Source of the DNA: Thiotrichaceae bacterium
GTDB taxonomy: Bacteria > Pseudomonadota > Gammaproteobacteria > SZUA-140
Reading direction: 5' to 3'
Length of the DNA stretch: 64,000 bases
Assembly: GCA_002401765.2 (NCBI GenBank)
Contig: NVTY02000009.1
Coordinates: 6,240-70,239 of the forward strand
Part shown: piece by piece, positions 25,948-36,117 of the stretch
How positions within the stretch are numbered: position 1 is the first letter of the stretch
Layout of the letters: each line of letters opens with the position of its first letter
The notes under the pieces: model-generated
Told to the model about the DNA's origin: nothing
Database searches by the model: none
The model's input: the letters and a program-made list of their open reading frames with translations, nothing else
Made by a program: the position numbers and the translations under genes

Positions 25948-28665
25948 TTAATGCGCCTCATCCCAGTTGATGCCGTCCCCGATATCGACCACTAATGGTA
26001 CCGCCAGCTTGGCAGCACCCGTCATGCAGTTGCGAATACCCTCCCGTGCTGCGGCTAATTGACTTTCTGCGACCTCAAACACCAGTTCATCGTGTACCTG
26101 CATCACCATGGTCACGTCGATTGGGTCGGTTTCAAGCCATGCGGCGGTTTTAAGCATCGCCAGCTTGATGATGTCCGCGGCACTGCCCTGCATCGGTGCG
26201 TTGATTGCAGCGCGTTCGGCATATTGGCGGCGCTGTGCATTGCGTGCGTTGATCTCCGGCAGATAGAGGCGGCGCCCAAAGAGGGTCTCAACATAGCCAT
26301 CGGCCCTGGCCATTTCACGCATCCGATCCATATAGGCAAGTACGCCAGGGTAGCGTTCAAAATAGAGATCGATATATGCCTGTGCCTCTTTGCGCCCCAC
26401 GCGGAGCTGTTTAGCAAGGCCAAAGGCAGACATGCCGTAGATCAGGCCGAAGTTGATCGCCTTGGCACGACGCCGCTGTTCCGAGGTGACGCTGATTGGC
26501 ATGGTATTGAAGATCTCAGCGGCGGTGGCGCTGTGGATATCATCGCCACGCTGGAAGGCCTCGAGCAGTCCGGTGTCGCTAGAGAGGTGTGCCATAATGC
26601 GCAGTTCAATCTGCGAATAATCGGCCGCGACAATGACTTTACCCGCCGGTGCGATAAAGGCCTGACGAATGCGCCGACCTTCTTTATTGCGGATCGGAAT
26701 GTTTTGCAGGTTGGGGTTGCTGGAGGACAGCCGCCCAGTCGCCGTGACGGCCTGATGATAGGAGGTGTGAACACGGCCCGTCTTCGGATGGATCTGTTGC
26801 GGCAGTTTATCGGTATAGGTCGACTTGAGCTTACTCATGCCGCGGTATTCGATGATCAATTTCGGCAGCGGGTAGTCAAGCGCCAGCTCTTGCAGCACCT
26901 CTTCTGCGGTTGATGGTTGCCCTTTGGGGGTCTTTTTTATAATAGGGAGTTTCTGCTTCTCAAACAGGATCTCCTGAATCTGCTTGGGTGAACTGAGGTT
27001 GAACGCCTGTTCAGCGACGACAAAGGCCTCCTGTTCAATCTGCTGCATCCGCTCGCTTAGCTCACCACTTTGAATAGTCAGCATCTCGGCATCGACCAGT
27101 ACGCCGTGGTATTCCATCTTGGCGAGGATCGGTAGCAGTGGCAGTTCGATGTCATTGAAAAGTTTGCACAGCGCCTTGTCACCTTCAACCTGCGGCCACA
27201 GTTTTTGGTGCAGTTGCAGCGTGATATCGGCATCTTCGGCGGCGTAGGGAGACGCGACCTTAATCGGCACCTGATTAAAGGGGATCTGCTTAACCCCTTT
27301 ACCGGCGACATCCTGGTAGTGAATGGTCTCCACACCAAGGTGGTTTTTCGCTAGCGAATCCATATCGTGACGCGAGGCGATGCTATTGAGAACGTACGAT
27401 TCGAGCATCGTATCAAATGCGATACCGCGTAATTTGATGCCATAATTGAGCAGCACATTGGCGTCGTATTTAAGATTCTGCCCGACCTTTTTACGCGCTT
27501 CATCTTCGAGTAGCGGGCGCAGCTGTTCGAGCACTGTGGTGCGATCGAGCTGCTCGGGAGCATCTTCATAGTCATGGGCAAGTGGTACATACGCGGCGAC
27601 ACCAGCTTCGATGGAAAATGAGACGCCGACGATCTCTGCTTCAATATAGTCGAGGCTGGTGGTTTCGGTGTCGAATGCAAACAGTTCGGCACTTTTTAAT
27701 TGCTCGATCCATTTATCAAGCGAGGCCTGGTCGAGAATTGTGTCGTAGTGGCGTTCAACGGCGGGGGCTGCTTCGTCCGCTGAGGGTTGATCTGAAGCTG
27801 CACTATGTTCAAGCTCATCGAGCCAGCGCTTGAATTCCAGCTGTTGAAACAGCTCGCGCAACGCCTCAATATCGGCGGGTCGCTGCTGCAGTGTCTCGGG
27901 GGTTTCGGCAAGCGGTACATCCAGTTTGATGGTGGTGAGCTGGCGCGAGAGTGGTAGCTGAGCCATGTTGGCGCGGAATTTTTCACCAATCTTGCCCTTG
28001 ATGGACTCTGCCTGATTGATGATCTCGTCGAGCGAACCGTATTGGGTAAACCATTTAACCGCCGTCTTGGGACCGACACCAGGGATGCCGGGGATGTTAT
28101 CCGAGGTGTCGCCAATCAGCGCCAAATAATCGATGATCTGCTCCGGTGGCAGACCGAACTTTTCAATGACGCCTGCGCGGTCGAGTGTTTTGTTGTTCAT
28201 CGTATTGATTAGTGAAATGTGATCATTCACCAGCTGCGCCATATCTTTATCACCGGTCGAGATCACGCTGCGAATGCCGCTAGCAGCCGCTTGCTGCGCC
28301 AGCGTGCCGATTACGTCATCGGCCTCGACCCCTGCTTCGACGATACACGGCAAGCCCATCGCGCGCACCACCGCATGTAGTGGCTCGATTTGGGTGCGCA
28401 GTTCGTCTGGCATCGGCGGGCGGTTGGCCTTGTATTGATCATACATATCATCACGAAAGGTCTTGCCTTTGGCATCAAATACGACGGCGACATAGTCGGG
28501 GTTATATTCATCGATCAACGTGCGCAGCATATTGATCACACCGTAGATCGCGCCAGTTGCCTGCCCTTGCGAGTTCATGAGCGGTGGCATCGCATGAAAG
28601 GCACGATAAAGATAAGAAGAGCCGTCGATCAGGACCAGCAGTTTGCTAGAGGTGTTTTTAGTCAT
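25948..28665 (-). CDS. polA: DNA polymerase I
   Basis: 905 residues, full length. It has an N-terminal 5'-3' exonuclease (VLIDGSSYLYRAFHAMP; GDTSDNIPGIPGVGPKTA), a proofreading domain (FAFDTETTSLDY) and a polymerase domain with motif A DYSQIELRIMAHLS, the fingers RRRAKAINFGLIYGMSAFGL and motif C QVHDELVFEV. It works in Okazaki-fragment maturation and repair. Confidence 0.97.
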   Translation of the reverse strand: MTKNTSSKLLVLIDGSSYLYRAFHAMPPLMNSQGQATGAIYGVINMLRTLIDEYNPDYVAVVFDAKGKTFRDDMYDQYKANRPPMPDELRTQIEPLHAVVRAMGLPCIVEAGVEADDVIGTLAQQAAASGIRSVISTGDKDMAQLVNDHISLINTMNNKTLDRAGVIEKFGLPPEQIIDYLALIGDTSDNIPGIPGVGPKTAVKWFTQYGSLDEIINQAESIKGKIGEKFRANMAQLPLSRQLTTIKLDVPLAETPETLQQRPADIEALRELFQQLEFKRWLDELEHSAASDQPSADEAAPAVERHYDTILDQASLDKWIEQLKSAELFAFDTETTSLDYIEAEIVGVSFSIEAGVAAYVPLAHDYEDAPEQLDRTTVLEQLRPLLEDEARKKVGQNLKYDANVLLNYGIKLRGIAFDTMLESYVLNSIASRHDMDSLAKNHLGVETIHYQDVAGKGVKQIPFNQVPIKVASPYAAEDADITLQLHQKLWPQVEGDKALCKLFNDIELPLLPILAKMEYHGVLVDAEMLTIQSGELSERMQQIEQEAFVVAEQAFNLSSPKQIQEILFEKQKLPIIKKTPKGQPSTAEEVLQELALDYPLPKLIIEYRGMSKLKSTYTDKLPQQIHPKTGRVHTSYHQAVTATGRLSSSNPNLQNIPIRNKEGRRIRQAFIAPAGKVIVAADYSQIELRIMAHLSSDTGLLEAFQRGDDIHSATAAEIFNTMPISVTSEQRRRAKAINFGLIYGMSAFGLAKQLRVGRKEAQAYIDLYFERYPGVLAYMDRMREMARADGYVETLFGRRLYLPEINARNAQRRQYAERAAINAPMQGSAADIIKLAMLKTAAWLETDPIDVTMVMQVHDELVFEVAESQLAAAREGIRNCMTGAAKLAVPLVVDIGDGINWDEAH

Positions 28666-28756
28666 CGAGTTAATATAGTTGGTTTATGGTTGGGGTTGAT
28701 CTGCTAATATTAGCGCCAGCGGGTACCATTATAATGATCTAGAGTTAAAAAGCGTT

Positions 28757-29482
28757 ATGGACGAACGAACAAAAGCTGATCATCCTACATCTGGGCCGGC
28801 CGATGAGGTTGGCCTGAATCGCGAGTCATGGAAGGTGTTCCAGATCATGGCCGAATTTGTAGAAGGCTATGAGCGGCTGGACAAGATTAAACCGTCCGTC
28901 AGTATCTTTGGTTCGGCACGCACCCCTGTGGATCATCCATACTACCAGTTGGCAGAGGAGATTGCGCTGGCACTCTCTGACTCAGGTTTTAGCGTGGTGA
29001 GTGGCGGTGGCCCTGGGATTATGGAAGCGGCCAATAAAGGGGCATTTCGAGGAAAATTACCGAGTATCGGCTTGAATATTATGCTGCCGCGTGAACAGGT
29101 AGAAAACAAGTACCAGGATATTTCACTGCACTTTCGCCATTTTTTTTCGCGTAAGGTGATGTTTGTCAAATATGCCTCTGCCTACGTGGTGTTGCCGGGT
29201 GGTTTTGGCACGCTAGATGAGCTGGCTGAGATCTTGACCCTGGTGCAGAGCGGTCGGACGCAGAAGATCCCTATTATTTTGGTGAACCGTCAGTTTTGGG
29301 CGGGGCTGTTGAGCTGGTTTGAGCAGACCCTGGTGGCCGAGGGCACCATCAGTGCCGAAGATTTTAAGCTGTTTGAGGTGTTGGACACGCCGCAGGAAGT
29401 GGTCGATGCGATATTTCAGCATTATGAGCAACGTGGATTTGAACCGTCTGCCGAAGAGCGTGAGAGATTATTGGCGTTATGA
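28757..29482 (+). CDS. LOG-family Rossmann-fold protein
   Basis: 241 residues with GSARTP, the nucleotide-binding GGGPGIMEAANKGA and the LOG signature PGGFGTLDELAE. The family includes nucleoside 5'-monophosphate phosphoribohydrolases (cytokinin-activating enzymes in plants); bacterial members cleave nucleotide monophosphates. It is divergent from polA and overlaps the next gene by four bases. Confidence 0.9.
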   Translation: MDERTKADHPTSGPADEVGLNRESWKVFQIMAEFVEGYERLDKIKPSVSIFGSARTPVDHPYYQLAEEIALALSDSGFSVVSGGGPGIMEAANKGAFRGKLPSIGLNIMLPREQVENKYQDISLHFRHFFSRKVMFVKYASAYVVLPGGFGTLDELAEILTLVQSGRTQKIPIILVNRQFWAGLLSWFEQTLVAEGTISAEDFKLFEVLDTPQEVVDAIFQHYEQRGFEPSAEERERLLAL

Positions 29483-29769
29483 AAAAACTGTATCCACTAT
29501 TGTTATGCATGGCACTGTCTGTTGGCAGTGCCCCGTTGGTACTGGCGGCAGAGCCAGGCGACGAACCTGAAATTACCATTACCCGCAGTCAAACAGACAT
29601 GATTGAAGAGTACCGCGCCAACGGCCAGCTCTACATGATCAAAGTCACGCCGAAGAAGGGGCTTGCTTATTTTTTGGTGGATACCGATGGCGATGGCAGT
29701 CTTGATAGTCGTCAAAATGAGTTAGATGAAGGGTTGTTGATTCCGAAATGGACGCTTTTTAGCTGGTAA
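29479..29769 (+). CDS. DUF2782 exported protein
   Basis: 96 residues: a signal peptide ending VLAAEPG, then ITITRSQTDMIEEYRANGQ and MIKVTPKKGLAYFLVDTDGDG, the pattern of DUF2782. Its function is unknown; homologues are commonly found beside polA in gammaproteobacteria. The start overlaps the LOG gene stop (ATGA). Confidence 0.85.
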   Translation: MKKLYPLLLCMALSVGSAPLVLAAEPGDEPEITITRSQTDMIEEYRANGQLYMIKVTPKKGLAYFLVDTDGDGSLDSRQNELDEGLLIPKWTLFSW

Positions 29770-29860
29770 AAAAGGTGAATGTTTCACTGTGAATGTTCCA
29801 TGGATCATGATCGGTTATAAAAAACACAGCTAACTACTTGTCGTGATTGGTAATTGAGAG

Positions 29861-29895
29861 TTTTCCACAAAAACTGTGGATAACTCTGTGGAAAG
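29861..29895. promoter_or_regulatory. Cluster of DnaA-box-like sequences in a 480-bp gap
   Basis: A perfect DnaA box (TGTGGATAA, 29875-29883) is flanked by near matches TTTTCCACA (29861-29869) and TGTGGAAAG (29887-29895) in an AT-rich intergenic stretch (29770-30249) with several GATC sites. No dnaA, dnaN, gidA or rpmH gene is near, so an origin is not claimed; DnaA control of a neighbouring promoter is another reading. Confidence 0.45.
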
Positions 29896-30138
29896 ATTGG
29901 GGTAAAGGGCCTGAAATCGTTATAACTCAAGGCCTCACGTTAGATTGTGTAGTTTTTGATCGATAGTGATATTACTTATAAAACAAGTAGTTAGGTATTT
30001 TTTATAGCTTTTCATGCTCAGCCCAGTGTTTTGGCGTGTCAGATGAAGATAATTGTGCATAAGAATCTGTGTTTTAGGAAAAAGCAAGCCGAAAGTTGGT
30101 TTTATTTGCCTGGAATGTGGCTGTCTTTTAAGTTTTCA

Positions 30139-30158
30139 TACACAAATGATTTTGTGTA
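30139..30158. promoter_or_regulatory. Palindrome upstream of the T2SS operon
   Basis: TACACAAA-TGAT-TTTGTGTA is a perfect 8-bp inverted repeat about 90 bases before gspC. It is a plausible operator for the secretion operon; the regulator is unknown. Confidence 0.4.
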
Positions 30159-30249
30159 AAATGTGGCCGTTACAGATGTGGTGGGTTTACTTAAGCCTAT
30201 AAGGGTTTAGGTGTTGAAGGACGTGGGTAATGGGTTTATTCATTAAGAG

Positions 30250-31137
30250 ATGGCGATGAAATTGTCTGTTGACTGGAAAGGATTGCCTGGCGCAGTGGCA
30301 AAGAGCGCGACAGGCGCGCACTGGGTGACGGTTGTCAATGTCACATTAGTGGTATGCCTTGCTTATAACGCGGCCGTGTTGAGTTGGCGCCTGGTGCCGG
30401 CAGCAGAGAGCGAGGCATTGCCGGTGTTGCAGGCGGTAAGTTCACCACTGGCCGCTATTTCGAGTGGTGGCTGGAATATTGCGCGCTGGAGTCTGTTTGG
30501 TAAAGAGAACCAACATGCGCCGGCTGCGCTAGTGGTGCAGCAGGATATTCCCCAAACAACCCTTAAACTGACTCTTCGTGGCGTTTTTGTTGCGGATGGT
30601 GGTGGTGGCGCCATTATTGCTGAGGCAAATGGTAAGGAGCGTTATTATCCCGTTAATGCTCGCATCTCAGGCGGGGTCATTCTTGCGGAGGTACATCCCA
30701 CCAAGGTTGTGCTGAAGCGTAATAATACGCTGGAAATACTGGAACTGCCTAAAGAGAGTATAAAGACGGCAAGCTCATCAACCCGGGCGCGCAATAGATC
30801 ATCTCGAACAGGTGCTCGCGCTGCGCCGATGAGTCTTAAGCAATATCGTAAAGACCTGCTGAAAGAACCGCAGCGTTTGACGGATGCCATTAAGATGAGT
30901 CCTAAAAGTGAGCGAGGTAAGTTTATCGGTTATCAAGTTAAACCGGGGCGTGACCGAGCGCTGTTTGATCGTGTCGGCCTGATGTCAGGTGATATTGTGA
31001 CTGCCGTCAATGGCATTCGGCTTGATACCCCGGCAAAGGGGCTTAATGTTCTGCGCAGCCTGCAGACCGCGAATAGTGTCAGATTGGATATAAAAAGAAA
31101 TGGGCGCGCGCAGTCATTTGACGTTAGTATTGATTAA
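30250..31137 (+). CDS. gspC: Type II secretion protein GspC
   Basis: The inner-membrane clamp linking the assembly platform to the secretin. 295 residues: one N-terminal helix (about 24-44), the HR domain (TTLKLTLRGVFVADGGGGAIIAE) given here as a 23-residue region starting near residue 97, and a C-terminal PDZ domain (FDRVGLMSGDIVTAVNGIRL). First gene of the gspC-N operon. Confidence 0.93.
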   Translation: MAMKLSVDWKGLPGAVAKSATGAHWVTVVNVTLVVCLAYNAAVLSWRLVPAAESEALPVLQAVSSPLAAISSGGWNIARWSLFGKENQHAPAALVVQQDIPQTTLKLTLRGVFVADGGGGAIIAEANGKERYYPVNARISGGVILAEVHPTKVVLKRNNTLEILELPKESIKTASSSTRARNRSSRTGARAAPMSLKQYRKDLLKEPQRLTDAIKMSPKSERGKFIGYQVKPGRDRALFDRVGLMSGDIVTAVNGIRLDTPAKGLNVLRSLQTANSVRLDIKRNGRAQSFDVSID

Positions 31138-31267
31138 TAAAGTTGCGCGAGATCAAACGGATAGAGGTCAGTTTTTAACTTATAATGCCGTTAGGCTATG
31201 TATGACATTGTATCGAAACAATAAAGAGTAATAATGCTCTAAGATCTTAGGGATAGCGAGAAGCAGT

Positions 31268-33328
31268 TTGCAGTCTATAAAGTATTTTCACCGGGAATAC
31301 CGCGGCAGATGGAATGGAGCGCTTTGCGCTGCATTATTGATTGCGGCTACTTGTTTTTCAACCATTGCAGCTGCAAAAAGCATTACCTTAAACCTGAAAG
31401 ATGCGGACATCAGTGCGGTGATCAGCACGGTCTCTGAGGCGACCGGCAAAAATTTTATTGTTGACCCCCGGGTAAAGGGCAAAGTGACCATTATTTCCTC
31501 TCAGCCAATGGCGAGTGAAGAACTTTACAGTGTCTTTTTGTCGATCCTTGAAGTGCACGGATTTTCCGCGGTGCCGAGTGGCAATGTGATTAAAATCTTG
31601 CCGGATGCCAGTGCCAAGCAGAAAGCGATGCCGTTGGCGGATGATGAATTTCCCGGTGAAGGTGACCAAATTGTGACTCGCGTGATTGCACTCAAGAATG
31701 TCTCCTCTTCGCAGTTAGTGCCGATTCTGCGTCCGCTGGTGCCGCAGCAAGGCCATCTTGCGGCTTATGTGCCCGCTAATATTCTGATTATTTCGGATCG
31801 GGCGGCTAATATTGCGCGCCTGATGAATATCATCAGACGCATCGATAGACCGAGCAATGATGAGATTGAAATTATCCGGCTAGAACATGCCTCTGCTGCA
31901 GAAGTGGTGCGTATCATGGCGTCGCTGGAGCAGAAGGGCAAAGGGAAAGGCGCCGCTTCTGCTGCGGGCCGCACGCCCATTTTGATTGCCGATGAGCGCA
32001 CCAACAGTATTCTTGTTGGCGGTGGAAAGTCGGGGCGTTTGCGGATTCGAGCCATCATCTCTCATCTCGATACGCCACTGGAGAGTGGTGGCAACACTCG
32101 CGTGATCTACCTGCGCTATGCGCAGGCCGAAGATATGGTCAAAGTGCTGACGGGTGTTAGTAAAAGCGTTGGCAAGCAAAAGAAAGGAAAGGGTGCGGGG
32201 GCGACGAATAACATCGTTGTCAATATTCAGGCCGATGAAGCGACCAATGCACTGGTGATTACGGCCCCCCCCGATCTCTTTCGTTCGTTGGAGTCGGTCA
32301 TCAAACAGCTTGATATACGTCGCGCACAGGTGTTGATTGAAACCGTGATTGCCGAAGTCTCAGAAGATCTGAGCGCAGAGTTTGGTGTGCAGTGGATTTT
32401 TGATGGCACCCCAGGCCGTGAAGGGCCGGTTGGCCTGGTGAATTTCGGCTCCGGTACTGGCACCAGTATTGCGACGATTGGTGCGGCAGCAGCCGCCGGC
32501 GTTGCACCGCAGGCTACCAACGGCGTGCTACTCGGATTGGGCGCATTTAATTCAAGCACATTCAATTTTGCAGCCGTCTTGAACACGCTGAAGGGTGACG
32601 CCACCACTAATATTCTTTCAACGCCGACCCTGGTGACGCTGGATAATGAAGAGGCCGAGATTGTGATTGGACAGACGGTGCCATTTGTTACCGGCTCTTT
32701 TACGTCCACCGGAAGCTCCTCTTCGCCAACCAATCCGTTTCAGACCATTCAGCGTGAAAACGTCGGTATCACGCTAAAAGTAAAGCCGCAGATCAATGAA
32801 GGCGATGCGATAAAGTTAGACATTGAACAAACAGTCGATAGCCTTAGCTCAAGCTCGATCAGTGCGGTTGATCTGATTACCAATACCCGCTCAATTAAAA
32901 CCACCGTCATTGTCGACGATAGGCAGATGATTGTGCTGGGTGGGTTGATCAACGATGAAGTACGCGAATCGGTACAAAAAGTGCCGCTGCTGGGCGATCT
33001 CCCGCTGCTGGGATGGCTCTTCAGCCACAAGACCTCCAGCAAAGTTAAGCAAAATTTGATGATTTTTCTTCACCCTACCATTATTCGGGATGCCGCCATG
33101 TCAGCGCGTCTGACCAATAGCAAATATAGTTACCAGCGTGAAAGGCAGATGCAGGTGAGAGAGAAAGGGCTGTTGATGTTGCCCAAAGAGGCCTCGCCGG
33201 TGATGCCAACGATGCAGAATGTGCTGGCCTTGCCGCCGGTATTTGAGCAGGACGAAAGGCCGAGTGGAGATGCGGTACCGAGTTTAGATCCAACATTGCC
33301 GGGTAGTGACAGTGCCACCAGCGAATGA
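31268..33328 (+). CDS. gspD: Type II secretion secretin GspD
   Basis: The outer-membrane channel. 686 residues with signal peptide (ending TIAAAKS), N0 domain (ITLNLKDADISAVI), repeated N1-N3 KH-like domains and the secretin core (VLIETVIAEVS; VPLLGDLPLLGWLF). The N3 domain contains a Lys/Gly/Ala-rich insert (KGKGKGAASAAG). The start appears to be TTG 31268; no in-frame ATG lies before the signal peptide. The C-terminus has a polar tail that may bind a pilotin. Confidence 0.95.
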   Translation: MQSIKYFHREYRGRWNGALCAALLIAATCFSTIAAAKSITLNLKDADISAVISTVSEATGKNFIVDPRVKGKVTIISSQPMASEELYSVFLSILEVHGFSAVPSGNVIKILPDASAKQKAMPLADDEFPGEGDQIVTRVIALKNVSSSQLVPILRPLVPQQGHLAAYVPANILIISDRAANIARLMNIIRRIDRPSNDEIEIIRLEHASAAEVVRIMASLEQKGKGKGAASAAGRTPILIADERTNSILVGGGKSGRLRIRAIISHLDTPLESGGNTRVIYLRYAQAEDMVKVLTGVSKSVGKQKKGKGAGATNNIVVNIQADEATNALVITAPPDLFRSLESVIKQLDIRRAQVLIETVIAEVSEDLSAEFGVQWIFDGTPGREGPVGLVNFGSGTGTSIATIGAAAAAGVAPQATNGVLLGLGAFNSSTFNFAAVLNTLKGDATTNILSTPTLVTLDNEEAEIVIGQTVPFVTGSFTSTGSSSSPTNPFQTIQRENVGITLKVKPQINEGDAIKLDIEQTVDSLSSSSISAVDLITNTRSIKTTVIVDDRQMIVLGGLINDEVRESVQKVPLLGDLPLLGWLFSHKTSSKVKQNLMIFLHPTIIRDAAMSARLTNSKYSYQRERQMQVREKGLLMLPKEASPVMPTMQNVLALPPVFEQDERPSGDAVPSLDPTLPGSDSATSE

Positions 33329-34883
33329 TCTCAATGAATCGAGCGCGGCAGAGATAGCCACGATGGTGCCAGTGGCTGGGGAGGCGGCAGAACATGAGGC
33401 CGAAACGGTCACTGTTCAACGCCCGTCTTTCTCTTTTGCAAAACGCCACGGTGTGATGGTGGGTGAGGTTAGCCTGGACCATTCGCGATTAATCTGTCGC
33501 GATAACGTCTCTGCTCAGGCGCTGGCTGAAACGCGCCGTTTTCTCGGTGTACCGTTAAAGATTGAAGCGCTGGTTGAGGGGGAAGCATTCGATACCCTGA
33601 TTCAAAAGGCCTACGCCAGTGATGGCTCTAATTCGATGCAGTCGATGGGTGATCTGGGCGATGAACTGGATCTCTCCAGTATCGCACAGGCGATGCCGGA
33701 ACCCGAAGATCTGCTGGAGACGCAGGACGACGCTCCGATTATCCGCCTGATTAACGCCCTGCTGACCGAGGCGATTAAAGAGGGTGCTTCGGATATCCAC
33801 ATTGAGACCTATGAAAGCCGTATGGTGGTGCGTTTTCGTGTCGATGGTGTCTTGCGTGAAGTACTTGAACCCGCACGTGTGATTGCGCCGTTGTTGGTGT
33901 CTCGCGTTAAGGTGATGGCCAAACTCGATATCGCCGAAAAACGGCTGCCGCAGGATGGCCGCATTTCATTGCGTGTTGCTGGGCGCTCAGTTGATGTGCG
34001 TGTCTCGACGCTGCCATCTGGGCACGGCGAACGTGTCGTGCTACGACTGCTCGATAAACAGGCGGGCAGCCTTGACCTCGACCACCTTGGCATGGAGTCG
34101 AGGGAAAGCGAAATCATGAACGGCATCATTCATAAGCCGCACGGGATTATTTTGGTCACCGGTCCTACTGGCTCCGGTAAAACAACCACGCTCTATGCGG
34201 TGCTAACGCGCCTCAATAATAAAGACCGCAACATCATGACGGTCGAAGACCCGATCGAATATTACCTTGATGGTGTCAGTCAGACGCAGGTGCAGACGAA
34301 GGTCGACATGTCTTTTTCGCGCGGCCTACGTGCCATTTTACGGCAGGACCCTGATGTGGTGATGGTGGGTGAGATTCGTGATCTGGAGACCGCTGAGATT
34401 GCCGTTCAAGCGAGTTTGACCGGTCATCTGGTGTTATCAACGCTGCATACCAATACAGCCATTGGTGCAGTAACTCGCTTGCGTGACATGGGGGTAGAGC
34501 CTTTTTTAATGGCTTCCAGTTTGATCGGCATTCTAGCGCAACGACTGGTGCGAAAACTCTGCCCTGATTGCAAACGACCTTATCAAGCAGGCCAAAAAGA
34601 TTGCGAACGACTGGGCGTCTCTTTTGAATCACCGCCGACATTATATGCCCCCGATGGCTGTAAAAAATGTAACTTCAACGGCTACCGTGGTCGCATGGGG
34701 ATCTTTGAGCTGGTGGATGTCGATGAGATGACGCGCACCATGATTCATGATGGCGCGGCAGAGCAGCAGCTTGAACAGCATGCACGTGGCAGAACAAACA
34801 GCATTTTTCAGGATGGGATTCGCCGCGTACTGTCTGGTGAGACCTCGTTTGAAGAGGTGTTGCGCGTTACCTATGAAGAGTAG
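33306..34883 (+). CDS. gspE: Type II secretion ATPase GspE
   Basis: The cytoplasmic hexameric motor that drives pseudopilus assembly. 525 residues from GTG 33306, overlapping gspD by 23 bases. It has Walker A GPTGSGKTT at 286-294, the Asp box EDPIEYYLDGVSQ, the His box LSTLHTNTA and a zinc-binding CxxC pair (CPDCKRP and CKKCNFNGYRGR). ATG 33363 is an alternative start that would shorten the N1E domain. Confidence 0.95.
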   Translation: MTVPPANDLNESSAAEIATMVPVAGEAAEHEAETVTVQRPSFSFAKRHGVMVGEVSLDHSRLICRDNVSAQALAETRRFLGVPLKIEALVEGEAFDTLIQKAYASDGSNSMQSMGDLGDELDLSSIAQAMPEPEDLLETQDDAPIIRLINALLTEAIKEGASDIHIETYESRMVVRFRVDGVLREVLEPARVIAPLLVSRVKVMAKLDIAEKRLPQDGRISLRVAGRSVDVRVSTLPSGHGERVVLRLLDKQAGSLDLDHLGMESRESEIMNGIIHKPHGIILVTGPTGSGKTTTLYAVLTRLNNKDRNIMTVEDPIEYYLDGVSQTQVQTKVDMSFSRGLRAILRQDPDVVMVGEIRDLETAEIAVQASLTGHLVLSTLHTNTAIGAVTRLRDMGVEPFLMASSLIGILAQRLVRKLCPDCKRPYQAGQKDCERLGVSFESPPTLYAPDGCKKCNFNGYRGRMGIFELVDVDEMTRTMIHDGAAEQQLEQHARGRTNSIFQDGIRRVLSGETSFEEVLRVTYEE

Positions 34884-34896
34884 GTGCGCATAGCGG

Positions 34897-36114
34897 ATGG
34901 GGGCTTTTGAATACAAGGCGCTGGATCGTCGCGGCCGTGAACGCAAAGGGGTGCTTGAAGGCGACACCGCTCGCCAGGTGCGCCAGCAACTGCGTGACCA
35001 GGGGATGGCGCCGCTTGAGGTGGTTGAGGTGGTGGCGCGAGAAAAGCGCGCGGGCGGGCGTCCTGCTTCATTCCAACGTGGTGTCAACGCCACTGACCTT
35101 GCGCTCATTACCCGCCAGCTGTCGACGTTGGTGCAATCGGGTCTGCCGATTGAAGAAGCGCTGCGCGCCGTCTCACAGCAGTGCGAAAAGCCACGCCTTA
35201 AAAGTATGCTGGTGGGGGTGCGTTCTAAGGTGATGGAAGGCCATACGCTGGCGACGGCGCTGGGTGATTTTCCGCATGTCTTTAACGATCTCTATCGCGC
35301 CACGGTATCGGCGGGTGAGCAGTCGGGCCATCTCGATGTGGTGCTAGACCGCCTTGCTGATTATACCGAGACGCGTCAGCAGATGCGTCAGGAGATAATG
35401 CAGGCACTGATTTATCCGGTGGTGTTGGTGGTGGTGTCGATTGCGGTGGTGAGTTTGTTACTTGCGTTTGTGGTGCCTGAAGTCGTGAAAGTGTTTGATG
35501 ATATGGGGCAGGAACTGCCAACGTTGACCGTGGTGATGATTGCCACCAGTGATTTTATTCGTGAATCTGGCCTGCTTTTATTAGGGGTGATCGTGGTGTC
35601 GTTTATTGCGATGAAGGCGATTTTACGCAAGCCGGGGCCAAAGCGCTGGTATCATCATCTACAGCTAAAGATACCGCTGATCTCTAAACTGGTTCGCGGT
35701 GCCAATGCAGCACGCTTTGCACGCACGCTGAGTATTTTGAGCCAGAGTGGGGTGCCGGTGCTGGAGGCGCTACGCATTGCGGAGCAGGTGGTGACCAATA
35801 TTCCGATGCGCAGTGCGGTGGAGGCGGCGGCAAAACATGTCAGTGAAGGTGCTAGTATGCACAAGGCACTAGAAAAGAGTGGTTATTTCCCGCCAATGAC
35901 CATACATCTCATTGCCAGTGGCGAGAGCAGCGGTAGACTTGATGAGATGCTGGCGCGCGCGGCCGACAGTCAGGAGCTGGAACTCAATGCAGTGATGAAG
36001 ATAGTGATGGGCGTGTTTGGCCCGCTCATCATTCTGGTGATGGGTGGCGCTGTGATGCTGATTATTCTCGCTATCCTGCTGCCAATCTTTAACATGAATG
36101 AGTTAATGATTTAG
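34897..36114 (+). CDS. gspF: Type II secretion platform protein GspF
   Basis: A polytopic inner-membrane protein at the centre of the platform. 405 residues starting GAFEYKALDRRGRE, with two GspF repeats (LSTLVQSGLPIEEALRAV; LSILSQSGVPVLEALRIAE) and three hydrophobic helices at about 170-200, 225-245 and 375-398. It begins 13 bases after gspE. Confidence 0.95.
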   Translation: MGAFEYKALDRRGRERKGVLEGDTARQVRQQLRDQGMAPLEVVEVVAREKRAGGRPASFQRGVNATDLALITRQLSTLVQSGLPIEEALRAVSQQCEKPRLKSMLVGVRSKVMEGHTLATALGDFPHVFNDLYRATVSAGEQSGHLDVVLDRLADYTETRQQMRQEIMQALIYPVVLVVVSIAVVSLLLAFVVPEVVKVFDDMGQELPTLTVVMIATSDFIRESGLLLLGVIVVSFIAMKAILRKPGPKRWYHHLQLKIPLISKLVRGANAARFARTLSILSQSGVPVLEALRIAEQVVTNIPMRSAVEAAAKHVSEGASMHKALEKSGYFPPMTIHLIASGESSGRLDEMLARAADSQELELNAVMKIVMGVFGPLIILVMGGAVMLIILAILLPIFNMNELMI

Positions 36115-36117
36115 TGA

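Noticed and set aside
26059..26913. 284-codon plus-strand ORF
   Set aside because: It lies entirely antisense to the conserved polymerase domain of polA and shows no family-like sequence.
29861..29895. Calling this the chromosome origin
   Set aside because: Only three boxes and no dnaA, dnaN, rpmH or gidA nearby; kept as a DnaA-box cluster only.
32227..32733. 168-codon minus-strand ORF
   Set aside because: Antisense shadow of gspD.
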